Positions 21,725 to 33,583 of a DNA stretch of 64,000 bases are shown here, one piece after another. The DNA comes from Chlorophyllum brunneum (Eukaryota > Basidiomycota > Agaricomycetes > Agaricales > Agaricaceae). The first letter of the stretch is position 1. Every line of letters begins with the position of its first letter. The DNA lies in assembly GCA_963576785.1 (NCBI GenBank), contig OY756145.1, forward strand, positions 372,001 to 436,000, read 5' to 3'. The position numbers and the translations under genes were made by a program. Below the pieces are notes generated by a model. The model was not told the DNA's origin. It saw nothing but the letters and a program-made list of their open reading frames with translations, and made no database searches.

Positions 21725-22959
21725 GGTGGATGTGTAAGGAATAACAAGCAAGTAGTGTGGGTCGCTGACTCGTGATGGCTCAACAGTTTTATGGTTAATA
21801 GCATCATTTTCGGTTATCAAGCACCGGCGCAACCCTTAGCGCTTGCGAAGTTGATCGATTGGGTTTAGTGACATAATAACCCTTTTGCTTTACGTTTGCA
21901 CTGTGCCGTTGACTTTGGTGCAAGGTGCCAACCTACAACGGTCGCTATGACCCCCATGCATCCGCTCTTGGAGGTATAAAGCCAAGGAAAACACCTAGAC
22001 TCTCTGAAAACCATCCATCCAAATGGAGACAGAGCAAGAGAGCAACACATCGGAGTTCTAAATGGGATTATTGTCACGCCACGCGTCACGATCCTGAATA
22101 TGCTGTAGTGACAGGTAGTATGAAGGACTGTACCCGCAGGACAGCGAAGAACCATCCACCATCCACGACAACGGAGTGGACTGTTCTGTGACGCCCAATA
22201 GGCCCTCAGTCCTAATTCTAGACCGCCCATATATGAGCCCCACCTTCTGTCCCGAGCCAATTCAGCGGATGGGTGATGGTCTATAGAATGGGTCAGGAAA
22301 AGTCTCCGGAACTTAATTCGCTTCTGGCCCAGAAATAGGATATCCGAAAATCCAGGAATTTCGTTCCCGATTTCTCCCCCCCACTACACAACCATGAACG
22401 GTTGTCGGTTTCGCATGCATCACTACCAGGTGATCGAGCTAACTTGACATGCCACATGGTGGAAAGAAACAGATCTTGATGGTTTTCTCGAAGGGTCAGT
22501 TCAAGCTTGTTTTGGGCTACGTACTAGAACCGAGGATGGTCAGGTAATACACGTGGCCACGCGTTTGTAACTTGGGAAAGGTCCGGATCCTTGACGATTT
22601 TATACAGCTGAGTGCGTGGCCTTTACAGTTCGGCGACACTTCTGTTCAATAACGGATCCGTGTGGAGCTGTGTGCAGGACTACATGCGATTTTCATGGAT
22701 TAATCACCTCGATGAATAGATGAACGCGAAATGCGATACGTTCTGCTTTCTTTGTGGTTACGCCACAGGATCATTCTTTTCTGGTTGTTTCTTTGACTTT
22801 CGCGTGGGCCGCGATGCTACTCGGGAACCCGAGAGAGCTATGATACCACCATCTGCACCGTATAATTATTTTTTTTTCTGGTTGTAAATCACTTCGCTTC
22901 CCTATTATCTCCATTTCCTAACCGTCACTAGGTCATGGCTTTACCCTAAATATATTTGA
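21725..22959. other. Intergenic
   Basis: This holds the upstream region of the trefoil gene and the 3' flank of the methyltransferase gene. A T-rich run lies near 22,868. No gene was supported on either strand. Confidence 0.4.
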
Positions 22960-23952
22960 TTACAGTGGCTTTCGAGCGCCGATCATGACCCAACGAATCT
23001 CTGCACCTCGTATAGAATCCATCTCATGCTCAACTCTATCCAATAACTCGTCATACACAATCCCACTACTAACAACCCCATATCCACCTGCTTCAAGAAT
23101 CGGAGTCCTAATACCTCGGAATAACGCCATCATATTATCTCTTACATTCGCACCATCTCGTCCTCCAATCCATCTATCTGTTGGAGTTGTGCGTCTTGTC
23201 ACACGTATGTCAATGAACCCACATCTCTCGAGGAGTTTTCGTAAGAGTGGGACAACGTCGGGCCATGATGTTATTCCGTGGGATTCACCCAACCTTATCA
23301 TTAGAGAATGGAATATCTTCATTGAAGAACCTGCGACCCAATCGTCGACTTCGATTAATTGAACCCATCCTCCTGGTTTGAGGACTCGATGGATTTGTTT
23401 GAGTGCTTGAGACCATTCTGTTGTAAGGAGAGTTGCTATTGAGAGTCTTTGTTGGACGAGTGTGTATTTTTTTGTCCACTCTGTGGGCATGTTGAGGATG
23501 GATTGAACTTGGAGTTTGGCATTGGGTGGTAGTGTTGATGGGTTGGGAAAGAGTCGAGAGTCTACATCGATGCCTGTAATCTCGGCACTTGGAATCCCAT
23601 TAGCCATGTCATGGACCCAGGCTCCTGTTGATTGATACCATTAAACAAGTCCCTGAAACCTCATGCATTCAATGCCTCACCGGTGCCCGTTGCACTTTCA
23701 AGAATGTAATCCTTGCCGCTCAGGGTAATCGGAACATGAACGAGTCCGTCAAAACTATTTCTGATCACTGCATGTAGTTTCATCAACCTATGAGTCGTGT
23801 GGTAAGTACACTACGTTCAAAGAACAACTTGAACACAATCCAACGGACCTTTGTCTTTCATCCTCGGAGTCGGCAAGAGACGAAGGAATTCGACTCGACG
23901 TTATGTCATGTGCTCTGATATACAGCGGGTTTTCAGGGAACAACACCCTAGC
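22960..23952 (-). CDS. SAM-dependent methyltransferase (fungal UMTA/TAM-like); start exon not resolved
   Basis: Three supported exons, 23,849-23,952, 23,681-23,787 and 22,960-23,624, join in phase. They give SEDERQRLMKLH (the helix typical before the Rossmann core), VPITLSGKDYILESATGTGAW (motif I), AEITGIDVDSRLFP (motif II) and VLKPGGWVQLIEV (post-motif). This is the class I fold of LaeA/UMTA-type fungal methyltransferases; the substrate is unknown. Motif I usually starts with Asp/Glu-(V/L)-G but here reads ESATGTG. A probable further exon with LAFTLDVLNDPAE ends at 23,997 (GTATGC donor), but no ATG was found, so the N-terminus is incomplete. Confidence 0.75.
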
Positions 23953-24053
23953 CTGTGTCCGGTCTTGGAATTGAAAGACAATTGGACTAAGCATACCTCT
24001 GCAGGGTCATTCAAAACATCAAGAGTGAACGCCAGGTTCGCCGAAGTGTGCGT

Positions 24054-26211
24054 TTAAGTGGAGTCCACGGCTATTCCGCATCATCCTTTTCCGCGGTGTA
24101 CGGTCTTCGCCTCTTGGGTTTGATTGTCTGGGAACCACCCGGGTCTGGAAGAAGGGAAAGTAGTAACGATGGATATCCTGAATCGGCAGTCAGAAAACGT
24201 GGCCCTGGGTGTTGTGGCGTATCCGTGTCCCGTGTCTATAAATACATACATACTACTACTGCTACTATCATGGCTTGAAGATGCAGTGCATTCGTTTCTT
24301 TATACAGGACCTTCGATTTCGATTTGTCAAACACGAAGCAACGTAGTGTGTGTTTGATTGTGAGCGCCGTGTCGTATGGGGCATTGCAATCCTCATAACG
24401 ACCGTTGGGTGATAGTTGGATAGTTCTTTTTGTGCTTGAGTTGCCGGGTGGATGTTTGAGAGGGGGGTTGAACACATGCTCAATTGGAGCTATGAGATGT
24501 GATTCGGATATGGCGCGCGGTGTTTATCAGATATCTGGATGTTACCGGAAGGCAATGCGGATATGACCTTTTGTGGGTATGTAGTTGAGCTGGTGTGGCG
24601 TTGTGAACTACGTTCATTGATCATTGTACACCTCAGGTGAGTGAAGAAATCTAAGAAACTGTAGGGAGAGTATTTGCAACCGAGTCTGTGTCGCAACAAT
24701 GCTTACACCATCATGACAATTGACAAATATAATGCATCACGTATATCTAACAACACACACTCGAGACAGAAGTGAGGCGTCAGCGCGGTGAGTGTAAGAT
24801 TGATTTGTAGTAGGCTATCAGAAGAGTGTCCTCCTTCCGACGGATGATGACGAGTCAGAAACACGACGAGTGAACGTTGTGGATATTCGAGAAAATGTAA
24901 GGTATTAGTAGTGTATTTTGTTATTGACGAGTTCTGCGCCAGTGGGCTCGGAGACGGGTATTGTAGACCTGGAGTATAACCGCTAAATGGTGTCATGCTT
25001 ATGACACTGAGGTATGACACGAAAGAAACAGCTTACAAGGTCTTGCTCGGTTATTTTGTCCTGCCGAGCCGCGGGCCTGATAACTTACTACGGTCTCTGG
25101 ACCTGAAATTTTAGTATCACATCAAGAGCTCGGAACGCGGTTAGGATTGCGTTCCGGGCGCACGGAATCCATAGGATATGTCGAAATGCACATGCCTTTG
25201 AAAGACTACTGATCAGTCCATGCTGGCGCATTGATATTGGTAGACATGGTTATCATCTTGATGCTATATAGACGTGTCGTGACGCGTACAAGGTCAGAGT
25301 AATCGTGTCTGACGGAGGATGGCTAGAGTCACTTGTTGGATTGAAACGGGACAAGTGGTTATTGGTTGGTCCCCGAATGATTCGGAGGACTCAGGGCGGG
25401 AGTTAGAAACTGATTGCGGCGGGAGAGGGATCAGGATCGATACTTTCGGATGTTGGATGTTGAATGTTGAACTCCTGTGTTGGCTGTGCTGACCTAATTT
25501 TAGTGCCCGAACATAGCGAATATCACATTTGAACAGAGTTCCGGGTGGGCATGATAGCCGGTTGAAGACCGAGTGTAGCAACTTATGATAGTTCAAGTCT
25601 AAGAGTGTTTGAACACCGGGGGAAATACCAGGGCGGGGTTATTCGCCGGCTATGGATTTGAGAGGAGTGCTTGAGCTCGGTGGTGGTGTCGATCGGTGTG
25701 GAGCAGGCTGGAGGATGGACCATCATAACGTAAGTTAACATCATTTGAGTTTGAAAAATGACGTCGGAGTTGGCATGGATGACAAGGCGTGAGGATGGGA
25801 GATGGCGACCTGGAGGCAGGAGCACAACTATAGACGATAGTCGGGCTAACATGACTGTACCCGTCGCGCAGTATAGATGGGGACTGTGTAACACGAGCAG
25901 TGCTTGTGGGCTCAATACACCAACTACTCATGTGAAATCTGTGTATACTACATATAGGAAAACAACACTCCACTTGTTCTTCCTTGACCACTACTTTTGT
26001 TCTCAAATCCACGTATAAACCTCGCAGGCATCGTTCCAACACACGAGACCTCTGAGGTGCAAAACTGAATACACGATCCGACTCAGGGGTTGTGCCATCG
26101 CCACCCAACCTAAAGACAGCAAACGGTTCCCACGAGATACTGGGAGGCCCCGTTGTTTGGACCTGACAAACCTCTCCTCCTCACCACCACCCCGACTTCC
26201 CCACCTTACAC
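24054..26211. other. About 2.1 kb without a resolved gene
   Basis: Several open frames exist on both strands but none shows a domain, a consistent splice structure or similarity to neighbours. The last 100 bp before 26,212 form the pyrimidine-rich leader of the E2 gene. Confidence 0.4.
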
Positions 26212-27693
26212 ATGGCAACCAAAGCCGCCCACAAACGCGTACGTCCCCTCACCATCACTGCTCACATCGCCACCTCGCTCGCCCGTATCGATTCACTTAT
26301 TTCTTATTCATTTTATTTTTGTTTGGATTTTTGAACAGCTCAACAAAGAGTATGTCGCAATGCGGAGGGAGCCGCCCCCATTTGTTTGGGCTATGCCAGA
26401 TGAGAAGAACATCCTGACATGTGAGTGCTCTTAGTCGATGCTGCCATCGATGGGTATTCGGTCTTTGGTACTCATGAGCGCCTTTTTTGCTCTCTAGGGG
26501 ACTTTATCATCGTGTGTCCATCTCTTGGCACCCCTCCCTTCCCTGGTCGTCTAACTTGCCGTAATCCACAGCGCGGGCCTCCAGACTCACCATACACAGG
26601 CGGAGAATACCACGGCCAACTTATGTTTCCCTCTGAATATCCATTCAAGCCCCCTGGCATCAAGGTGTGTTCAGATATACGCTCACGGCGACGGCTCAAT
26701 TGAGCCCGGCATATTGTAGATGATCACACCGTCCGGAAGGTTTCAGCCTGACAAGAAGATTTGCTTTTCGATGTCGGATTTCCACCCCGGTTCAGTCAGT
26801 GTAATATCTTCGCTTGTAGGTTGGCAGACATCTTGACGTTTTACTGGCTTAGTGGAACCCTGCTTGGAGCGTTGCGACCATGTAAGTGTACTTAACTTTG
26901 GTATCGCTGTCCTGCCAACCCGGCCGTTGCGGTCACAATTCCGTTGTCGCCTGCCCATCAACGTGGCAGGGTCTGTGATGTCTTCGCGGGTGGACACATG
27001 GCATTATTGGAATTTTGATGGTCGACAAAGATGTACATATGCTAACAATCTCCTCTGTTTGCAGTTTGACGGGCCTGCTTTCGTTCATGCTTTCGGATGA
27101 GATGACGACAGGATCGCTTAATTCGTCGGACGATGTTCGGCGAGCGTACGCGACTCGGAGTCATGAGTGGAATTTGACACAATCCCGGTTCCGTGAGGTT
27201 TTCCCCGAGGTATGTTCATCGCATCTTGCTGCTAAGGCCCCATACATGCTGTTCCTATCAGTTGGGCCGTGTATGACTACCGGTTATCATACCCAAAACT
27301 CTCCAGCATCATACTGATGGTACACCCTTATAGTATTGCACACCTAGCACACGCGATGTTCCCAATATGGCACAAAAGGAAAGGGGCAAGACACCGCCCG
27401 CGGATTCTTCATCCCCAACTTCGAGCTCGCCTCTCGCTGTGACGGCGAGATCAGCCAACACGGCGGCTGCGGGGTCAGGAACACCAACCGGGCAGCTTTC
27501 GTCCTCAGTATCCGCAGTGGCGCGGACGACTGGGAATTCGTCGAGCCCAGGGTCAGGTGACAAACAGGAAGATGCACGGAATGCCGCAGCGGGATGGGCT
27601 GCGTCGTGGGGTCAGCTGTTGTGGGAGAAATGGCGATGGGGTGCCCTGATTGCCCTTGCGGTGCTTGTTTCACGGTTTTCGTCAACAGCATGA
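26212..27693 (+). CDS. UBC6: Ubiquitin-conjugating enzyme E2, Ubc6/UBE2J family, tail-anchored, 274 aa
   Basis: Eight exons: 26,212-26,238, 26,339-26,420, 26,498-26,511, 26,572-26,664, 26,720-26,794, 26,853-26,881, 27,065-27,209 and 27,334-27,693. All join in phase with GT...AG introns. The N-terminus [14 protein letters not shown] and the E2 core ([44 protein letters not shown] with the catalytic Cys) match Ubc6. Ubc6 works with Doa10 in ER-associated degradation. A Ser/Thr/Gly-rich linker leads to a C-terminal hydrophobic segment ([14 protein letters not shown]), the ER tail anchor. Exon 3 is only 14 nt. Confidence 0.92.
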
Positions 27694-28093
27694 CAAGGCT
27701 CGTAGCTCTGAACAGGGGCTGCAATAGCCAATGTCAGTGATGAATGTGCGTCAAAGGCGTGGAAGTATGATTATTTATGAAATGGTCACGGGCCAAGTCA
27801 GATGTGTCATTATGATTTTCTGTCTCAACTCTTAATTCTTCCGTCTTGATCGCCTCGCACGTCTACAATATTCTCCTTTCTCAATCCCCCCGTTGTTGTA
27901 CATTACGACCACTCCCGCCTCCGTTCACGTTCCTTTCTCCTCTTATTTCTGGCGCATTTACTTCCGTCACTCATCTCCACTCTTTTAATTTTTTTTTCTT
28001 TTTGGTTTGACACGTACACTTGGTTTATGCCCGCACACATGAAATTATAATTGATGCACGGCGGACCGTGTAGCAGCCAATACTAGGAAATAA
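27694..28093. other. Convergent intergenic region
   Basis: These 400 bp are shared 3' flanks of the E2 and thymidylate kinase genes, with pyrimidine-rich and T-rich runs near 27,985-28,005. No gene was seen. Confidence 0.5.
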
Positions 28094-28933
28094 TCAGGAA
28101 ATGAGCTTATCCTCCCATAATCTCCGGATTTCCCCGTCGATCCCCTTGGTCAACGGCTCAACCAGCCTCCACAATTCTTCCGCTACCGCTTCTCGTTCTC
28201 TCCCCGCATCCACCACCACCCATCTCCCTTGCCCGCTGACGTCATCCATCTCCCTTCCGAGGCGATTAAACACTTCTCGCACACGTTTCTGCATCTCCTC
28301 CTTTTCATATCGCTCTTCTCCGTACCCACCTCGGAGTTTAGCTTGTTCGGGTGTGATGTCCAGAAAGATGGTGAGATCAGGTGCGGGGAGTGAGATGTCG
28401 GGTGAACGACACCAGGGTAAGGCGTCGTTGTGAGTAGTGGGGAATGTGGATTGGAGAGAGGGTTTGGAAGCTGAGAAGGCGATACCGGAGAAGGCGTAGC
28501 GGTCGCAGAGGATTATGGTGCCTGAGGTGAGGAGGGTGGTTATTGTTGATCTGAAGTGAGATTGAGATGAGATGAGATGGGGAGAGGGAGGGACATACGC
28601 GAGTTCCCAGCGGTTGGCGGAGAAGAGAAGATGGATTGCGTGGTCGTCGAGGTCGGATTGGGATTGGAGGTAAGAATCGATCATTTTGCCGATTGGTGTT
28701 GTACGGTCTTTGAGATGTTATGATTTAGTAGATTGGTAGGATAGTTGAACGCCTGGGATTAGATATTGTTATTGTTATTCTCAAAGATGATGTATTTTAC
28801 CAGGAAATTTGAGTAATTTAGTTTGGAAGCCGGATGATTGGAGTTTGGAGTGGAGGAGGGAGGTTTGGGTTGATTTGCCGGAACGGTCGAGACCTTCGAT
28901 GACGATGAATGGTGAGCGTTTGGTTGATGGCAT
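28094..28933 (-). CDS. CDC8: Thymidylate kinase (dTMP kinase), 232 aa
   Basis: Three exons, 28,801-28,933, 28,599-28,707 and 28,094-28,550, with introns GTAAAA...CAAAG and GTATGT...TTCAG; phases agree. The enzyme phosphorylates dTMP to dTDP. The P-loop FIVIEGLDRSGKST lies at residues 9-22, RTTPIGKMIDSYL at 46-58 and LLFSANRWELA at 70-80. CDRYAFSG (DRY) is at about 101 and the LID segment KLRGGYGEERYE at about 150. The length is normal for the family. Pieces of its first exon recur at about 32,330 and 43,840, which shows that the gene's 5' end was carried along in local duplications. Confidence 0.92.
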
Positions 28934-29496
28934 TTTCGAATGATGTATGATGGAGTTTTTTTTTTTAAAGTGAAAGTGGGACTTAAGGTCGAAAGGAGCT
29001 TGTAGTGGTGGAACTCGCGTGGTGAATGAGAAATGGAGAGAAGCTGTGATGGTATCTCCAAGGGGTTACTTATGTGTTGTTTCTATTTTTGGTCCTCCGC
29101 AGTGGAGATGATAAGATGTAGTCATCCATTGCTCGGCATGAGTCGGTTGGGATATCTGTATTTGTCCGCGATGGTTTGCGGGTTACTTTGAGCGGCATCA
29201 ATGATCTAATAAAGAACTTGACATTATCTAGCTATTAGGCATGTCCGTTGTCCATTTCGGAGTGATGGAAGTGCCGTCGGCATTTCTTGCTAATGATAAC
29301 CACACGGCTATTACGAGATCCTCGAGATAGCTGCGGGGTTGTAGAGATAAGTTTAGAAACCCACGTATTGCGGGGGTGTGTAAATTGCGATTTTGTACGT
29401 ACGTACGGTATATGTGTGTCCCCTTGAGTTGTTTCAAACGGGCTCTTGTCTCCGTGCAAATGTTTGATCATCGTGGCCCTGGAGTGTGTTTGGGAT

Positions 29497-29508
29497 TGTA
29501 TATATAAG
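29497..29508 (+). promoter_or_regulatory. TATA box of secreted-peptide gene 1
   Basis: TGTATATATAAGG lies about 37-47 bp before ATG 29,544. The paralogue has TGTATATAAAGG at a matching distance, and both share the preceding segments TTTGTACGTAC and CTTGTCTCCG or CCTGTCTCCG. Confidence 0.65.
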
Positions 29509-29543
29509 GTTGAATTGAGTGTTGGATGGATATCAAGTTCGAT

Positions 29544-30018
29544 ATGCGATTCACTACTGTTATCTTTGCTGCTCTTGCTCTTTTGGTCTCTCAGGCTGTT
29601 GCATCGCCTAACCCTGCACCTCAGGGCAGTTTCCCCATGTTCGAATGTACGTTAGTGTGATCATTGTCCTTGTTTTAATAAATTTTGACTGACTGTGGTC
29701 ATCACGGATCTTTACAGGCGACGACACACATGTAAGAGTCTGATGAACAAGTTTATCTCTATGTTATTTCATCTAATTGTCATCTTGGAACGTGTTATCA
29801 ACAGCCCTGTAAGTGCATAAAACATTACTTGTAGTAGTTGATGACTGACGAAATCTAGGCCCAGCTGGCTACCGTTGCTGCGGACCGCTTGAAAGTGGTG
29901 TTGGAATGTAAGTCTTTGTAGCACCTTTTCCTGAGATAGGAGGTATTTAAGCTTGGTTTATAGCTGCGCTGAAGGGAGTGTTGGATCCTGTCCCAGGATT
30001 CCACCGACTGCTGTCTAG
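29544..30018 (+). CDS. Small cysteine-rich secreted protein 1, 74 aa, with 4-nt micro-exon
   Basis: Five exons: 29,544-29,646, 29,718-29,731, 29,805-29,808, 29,859-29,907 and 29,964-30,018 (103, 14, 4, 49 and 55 nt), all with GT...AG introns. The third exon is only CCCT. A signal peptide (MRFTTVIFAALALLVSQAVA) precedes a short mature protein with six Cys in the order C, PC, RCC, GIC and GSC (CPAGYRCCGPL core). The paralogue at 33,102 has the same exon lengths. No family name is certain. The small size, signal peptide and paired Cys suggest an extracellular disulfide-rich peptide of the effector-like type; this is inference. Confidence 0.78.
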
Positions 30019-30137
30019 TACGGCGGCGTACCCAGGAGATGTCCCCTGGGGTCTTGTCAGTAGTTACTGATTGAGAATGTGATTGTGTGTGTACATCTGA
30101 ATTGAACCACATCCGCTTGTGTGAGAAAGCGTCTTCA

Positions 30138-32085
30138 ATGATATCTTCTACTCAACTACCAAGGCAAAAGTCGAGTGGCTTAAACACGATGCAGATGTTT
30201 CTGCACTCTTCAAACGGGTCCACAACCAGGACACCGCAATAAATATGTGTAGAGAGGAACGAATTGACTGTCCTCAGCCACATCAATTCCTTACATGTTC
30301 GATACCAGAAGAACTTCTGTCTATGATATTCAAGTTGGCCCACCCACTCATTGATGCAGAAGAAAGGGTCTTTTACGAGGAAATGGGAATGGTAGAGGCG
30401 ACGAAGACACGTATATTTTGAATATTTTGCGAAGCTTCGAGAGTTGGATGATTTGGGATCGTCCTACTTTCCTTTGGATTTGTCCAGCCCTTGGAGAGAG
30501 GTAGCATGGGGGATGATTTCCCTGTGGACTACCATGGTGGGAAAATGGTCATGGCCAACGGATTGGCAGAGCTTCAGCGTCTCATCGTTTTCTCAGCTGA
30601 TTCCATCACGCAGTCTCTCCCTTCCACTGAAGAGACGTTGTCTCGTTATGTTTGCGAGCACGTCAGCGTCCGTCTGACGTTGGGGCTTTGACCCAAGGGG
30701 AGTAGAGGTGAAAGGGAATGTGTCTAGGAACACACAAAGGTAAAGGAAAGGGCGGTTTGTCGAAGTGAGACGTTTACGAGCCTCTGGGAGGCAGAGAAGA
30801 GAGATAGGAATAACCGGATATTTTTTTCACTGATTTTCGTAGACGAAGTACATTCGTATTTATACGAAAATCCAAACCTATGCTACGGAAACCTCGTACA
30901 TAGTTTGTATGCACTGTAGAAATAATTTGAATAGAAAAGTAGAGTCCGAAACAGTCCGAATTAGGGATTATGGAGATATTATATGGATTGAATGAAAGGG
31001 TACATAAGGGATTGAAAATTTTCATACTTTTAGTAACAACCATTCCTACGTGTTCAGGGATTTGAATGAAATTGTTTTATCGAGAGGGTACTGGCCGGCG
31101 CGGCGAATGGAGAGCGATGTCGGGGTGGAGAGTGAGGCAGTTAGGCCCGAAGGCCTTTGCCCTTTTTGAGTCTGCGAGAATTGATGCCCATCTTGCTGGC
31201 ATTCAAAACGTATCGGCCGTTGAGTCCTCGGCCTATTTTCCTTCATCGGACGAGCGGAATGTCGTGTACAAATAGGGCTAGTGGGAGGAGGGGGACGGAT
31301 AGCCATTTGAAGGCCTAGCCATCGTCCGATCTCCACACCACTCTCACCACTCTTCATCTCCATCGCACTCCGGGAGGAAAATCTGCTTGGCACTTTTTGC
31401 CCGTCGCTCTCAACTGGTGGAGTTTTATTGTCATGATGCCATATTTTCCATACTGGCATCAGGGGTTGACGCTGCCTTCTGGAGGAACTGACTCGTCCAC
31501 CCACTCTTGGAAAAAACCTTTGGCTTCGTCTAGGGTTGTGGTACTTTTTGCGCAAATGATTTATTGAAAATGTTACTGCTCCAAATCTCGAGGTTCTGAA
31601 ATGGTATTTTTACCCAGACTGCAAAGATTGTGCCACAATCGAAGAGCGGAGGACGGTCGTGGAACTCTTAACCCATTTACCACGTAGTCTGGAAGCCCTC
31701 GATATCTATCATGCTAAAGTCTGGAACCAGGTCCTCAAGTGTATTCCTCGAGTTGAATATCTCATTCTGACAAAGAACCTTGTCGGAAACATTGGATTGC
31801 TTATACGGTCTTTTGTCAGACCACCCGGATTCCCCAGGCCAGTAGTCTTGCACATCCAGAATCAGAGGGTTTGGAAGACTGACAATATCGTATTGGTCGA
31901 GGGTCTACCTCGGTCAACAGAGATTGAATCGTCTATATTGCGACACGTTATGGCTAGGGCAGATTCATTTGGTTCGCCTGGATTTCCAGTCGAGTTGTCG
32001 GGATTTTGGGTTAAGCAGGAAAAGAAGGACTGGGAACATACTGCAGATGGTAGAAGGGAGGGACGAGACGGATTGGATGGCTGAA
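30138..32085 (+). pseudogene. F-box protein pseudogene, copy A
   Basis: Similar along its length to copies B (33,734) and C (38,775). The N-terminal helix plus F-box region (CSIPEELLSMIFKLA-like) is at 30,290-30,350, the ALGDLSS/SRWR region is degraded, and the C-terminal part (TDEERRTV...LPRSLEALDIY, FPVELSGFW) lies at 31,570-32,085. It is broken by early stops, by a loss of about 330 bp between 'CCATGGT' and 'GGGAAAATGG' at about 30,537, and by a 710-bp insertion at 30,628-31,337. F-box proteins are substrate adaptors of SCF ubiquitin ligases; this copy cannot make one. Confidence 0.72.
30628..31337. mobile_element. 710-bp TG...CA insertion with 4-bp target duplication (solo-LTR-like)
   Basis: Copy C of the F-box gene reads CTTCCACTCTCACC without a break; copy A has the same words split around this segment. 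Left flank CCAC (30,624-30,627) and right flank CCAC (31,338-31,341) are a target duplication. The insert starts TGAAGAGACG and ends ATCTCCACA. There is no coding frame of known type inside. TG...CA ends, length and the short duplication suit a solo LTR, though other small elements are possible. Confidence 0.6.
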
Positions 32086-33101
32086 CGTTACTTCTTGAAT
32101 TGAGGTGAAGGAGGAGATGAAAGTGGATTGTATTGGTACTCAATTGTAAAAGGTGCTGGTGGGGTAGAGATGAAACTGCACCCGGGGCGATGACGAAGGT
32201 GGTAATGACATTGCAGTGATTGAATATGGACCCCCGTGATTCGATATCTATTGCACCTCGAAGGGACACTATCTCAGGATATGGGGACGACACCCCAACC
32301 CTAGCTTAGCGACCTGGTGGAGAGTTCTGTGTGGTGGAGAGGTGTTTGGGTTGCTTTTTTTTGAATTGGTCAAGACCTTCGATGACGATGCAAAGCTCAC
32401 GATTTGGTTGGGGTTTCGGGTATGGTGGTTAACTGAGAACTGAGTTCGGAGTAAAGTGGAACTAGGAACGGCTAATCTTGTTTTGGTGAACTTGTGTGTG
32501 GTGGATAAGAAATGGAGAGGTGTGATGTTTATCTAGAAGGGGTGTGTATGACTTATTTTTGGCTCTGGTTTCCGCAGCGAAGATATAGAATGATAAATTT
32601 AGAATTTCCCCCCATTACTTGACGTACGAAGGGGGCCTGCGTTTGTATGTCTCTTGGGATTCCATAATATCAACGATTCCTTAAACATTGTCTATGCATG
32701 TCTGTAATTCCTGCTCAAACTACCAGATGTCAATCTCAGGATCCTCAAGTGTCGTCGACCTTTCCCTGGCCCTGAATTCCGCCATTCCATTTAGACTGAG
32801 ACACGGCGGCTCGCTCATAATACGAGGTTTTACATTTCGAGTGGAGACAGCTGAGCGCTGAGCGCTGAGTCTCTAGTTATGGGGTTGCAGAGATAAGTTT
32901 AGAGCTTGTGCATATGACGTAAACATGGCGGGGGTGCGTAATTTGTGTTTTGTACGTACATACAGAATATGTGTGCCACCTTTATTTGTTTCGGCGGGCT
33001 CCTGTCTCCGCACAATCGTTTGGTTATCCTGGCCTTGTAGAGGCATAGGAATTGTATATAAAGGCAAACTAATCCTTGGATCGACTCGTATCAAGTTCAT
33101 T
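32086..33101. other. Duplicated flank: thymidylate kinase 5' fragment and peptide promoter
   Basis: About 32,325-32,620 resembles 28,845-29,115, i.e. part of thymidylate kinase exon 1 (rc of FIVIEGLDRSG region; GACCTTCGATGACGATG is identical) and its upstream DNA. From about 32,925 the sequence parallels the promoter of peptide gene 1, ending in the TATA box TGTATATAAAGG at about 33,052-33,063. So this block is the left half of a tandem duplicate. The kinase fragment has lost its reading frame. Confidence 0.65.
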
Positions 33102-33583
33102 ATGCAACTTACTACTGTTATCTTCGCCGCTCTTACTCTCTTGGCCTCTCAGGCTGTTGCGTCCCCTGCTCCTGCACCTCAGGGCAGTCAGGCCGTGATT
33201 CATTGTACGTTGACATGAGTATGGTCCTGAAGTCTCGACTCACCGTGGTTATCATGGACCTTTAATAGGCTCCAAAGCAAACGTAAGAGTCCATTGAAAA
33301 ACTCGTCTAGGTTCCTTTGTCTAATCATCAAATTGTCATTTTGGATCGCTCATCAGCCCTGTAAGTACTCCCTACACCAAATACTTATTTCCAGCAACTC
33401 ATGAATACAAACAGGTCCATATGGCTATCGTTGCTGCGGACCACTCGTGGGTGGTGATGGATTGTAAGTCTGGCATTTTGGGGAGACGGGGGTATTCAAG
33501 ACTGGTCAATCACACTTTTTGTTTATAGCTGCGTTGAAGGGACTGTTGGACCTTGCCCCTTGATTCCGGCACCTTCAGCCTAA
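33102..33583 (+). CDS. Small cysteine-rich secreted protein 2, 74 aa, with 4-nt micro-exon
   Basis: Exons 33,102-33,204, 33,269-33,282, 33,357-33,360, 33,415-33,463 and 33,529-33,583, with lengths identical to those of peptide gene 1, including the CCCT micro-exon flanked by CAG and GTAAGT. Signal peptide MQLTTVIFAALTLLASQAVA; mature part with six Cys (HC, PC, RCC, FC, PC; core CPYGYRCCGPL). Signal and Cys framework are kept while the residues between them vary (SKAN versus DDTH, VGGDGF versus ESGVGI). That pattern suggests selection for a folded secreted peptide. Function unknown. Confidence 0.78.

Noticed and set aside
31046..31555. Minus-strand frame of 169 codons
   Set aside because: It crosses the right edge of the TG...CA insertion into F-box copy A, so it mixes two unrelated sequences.
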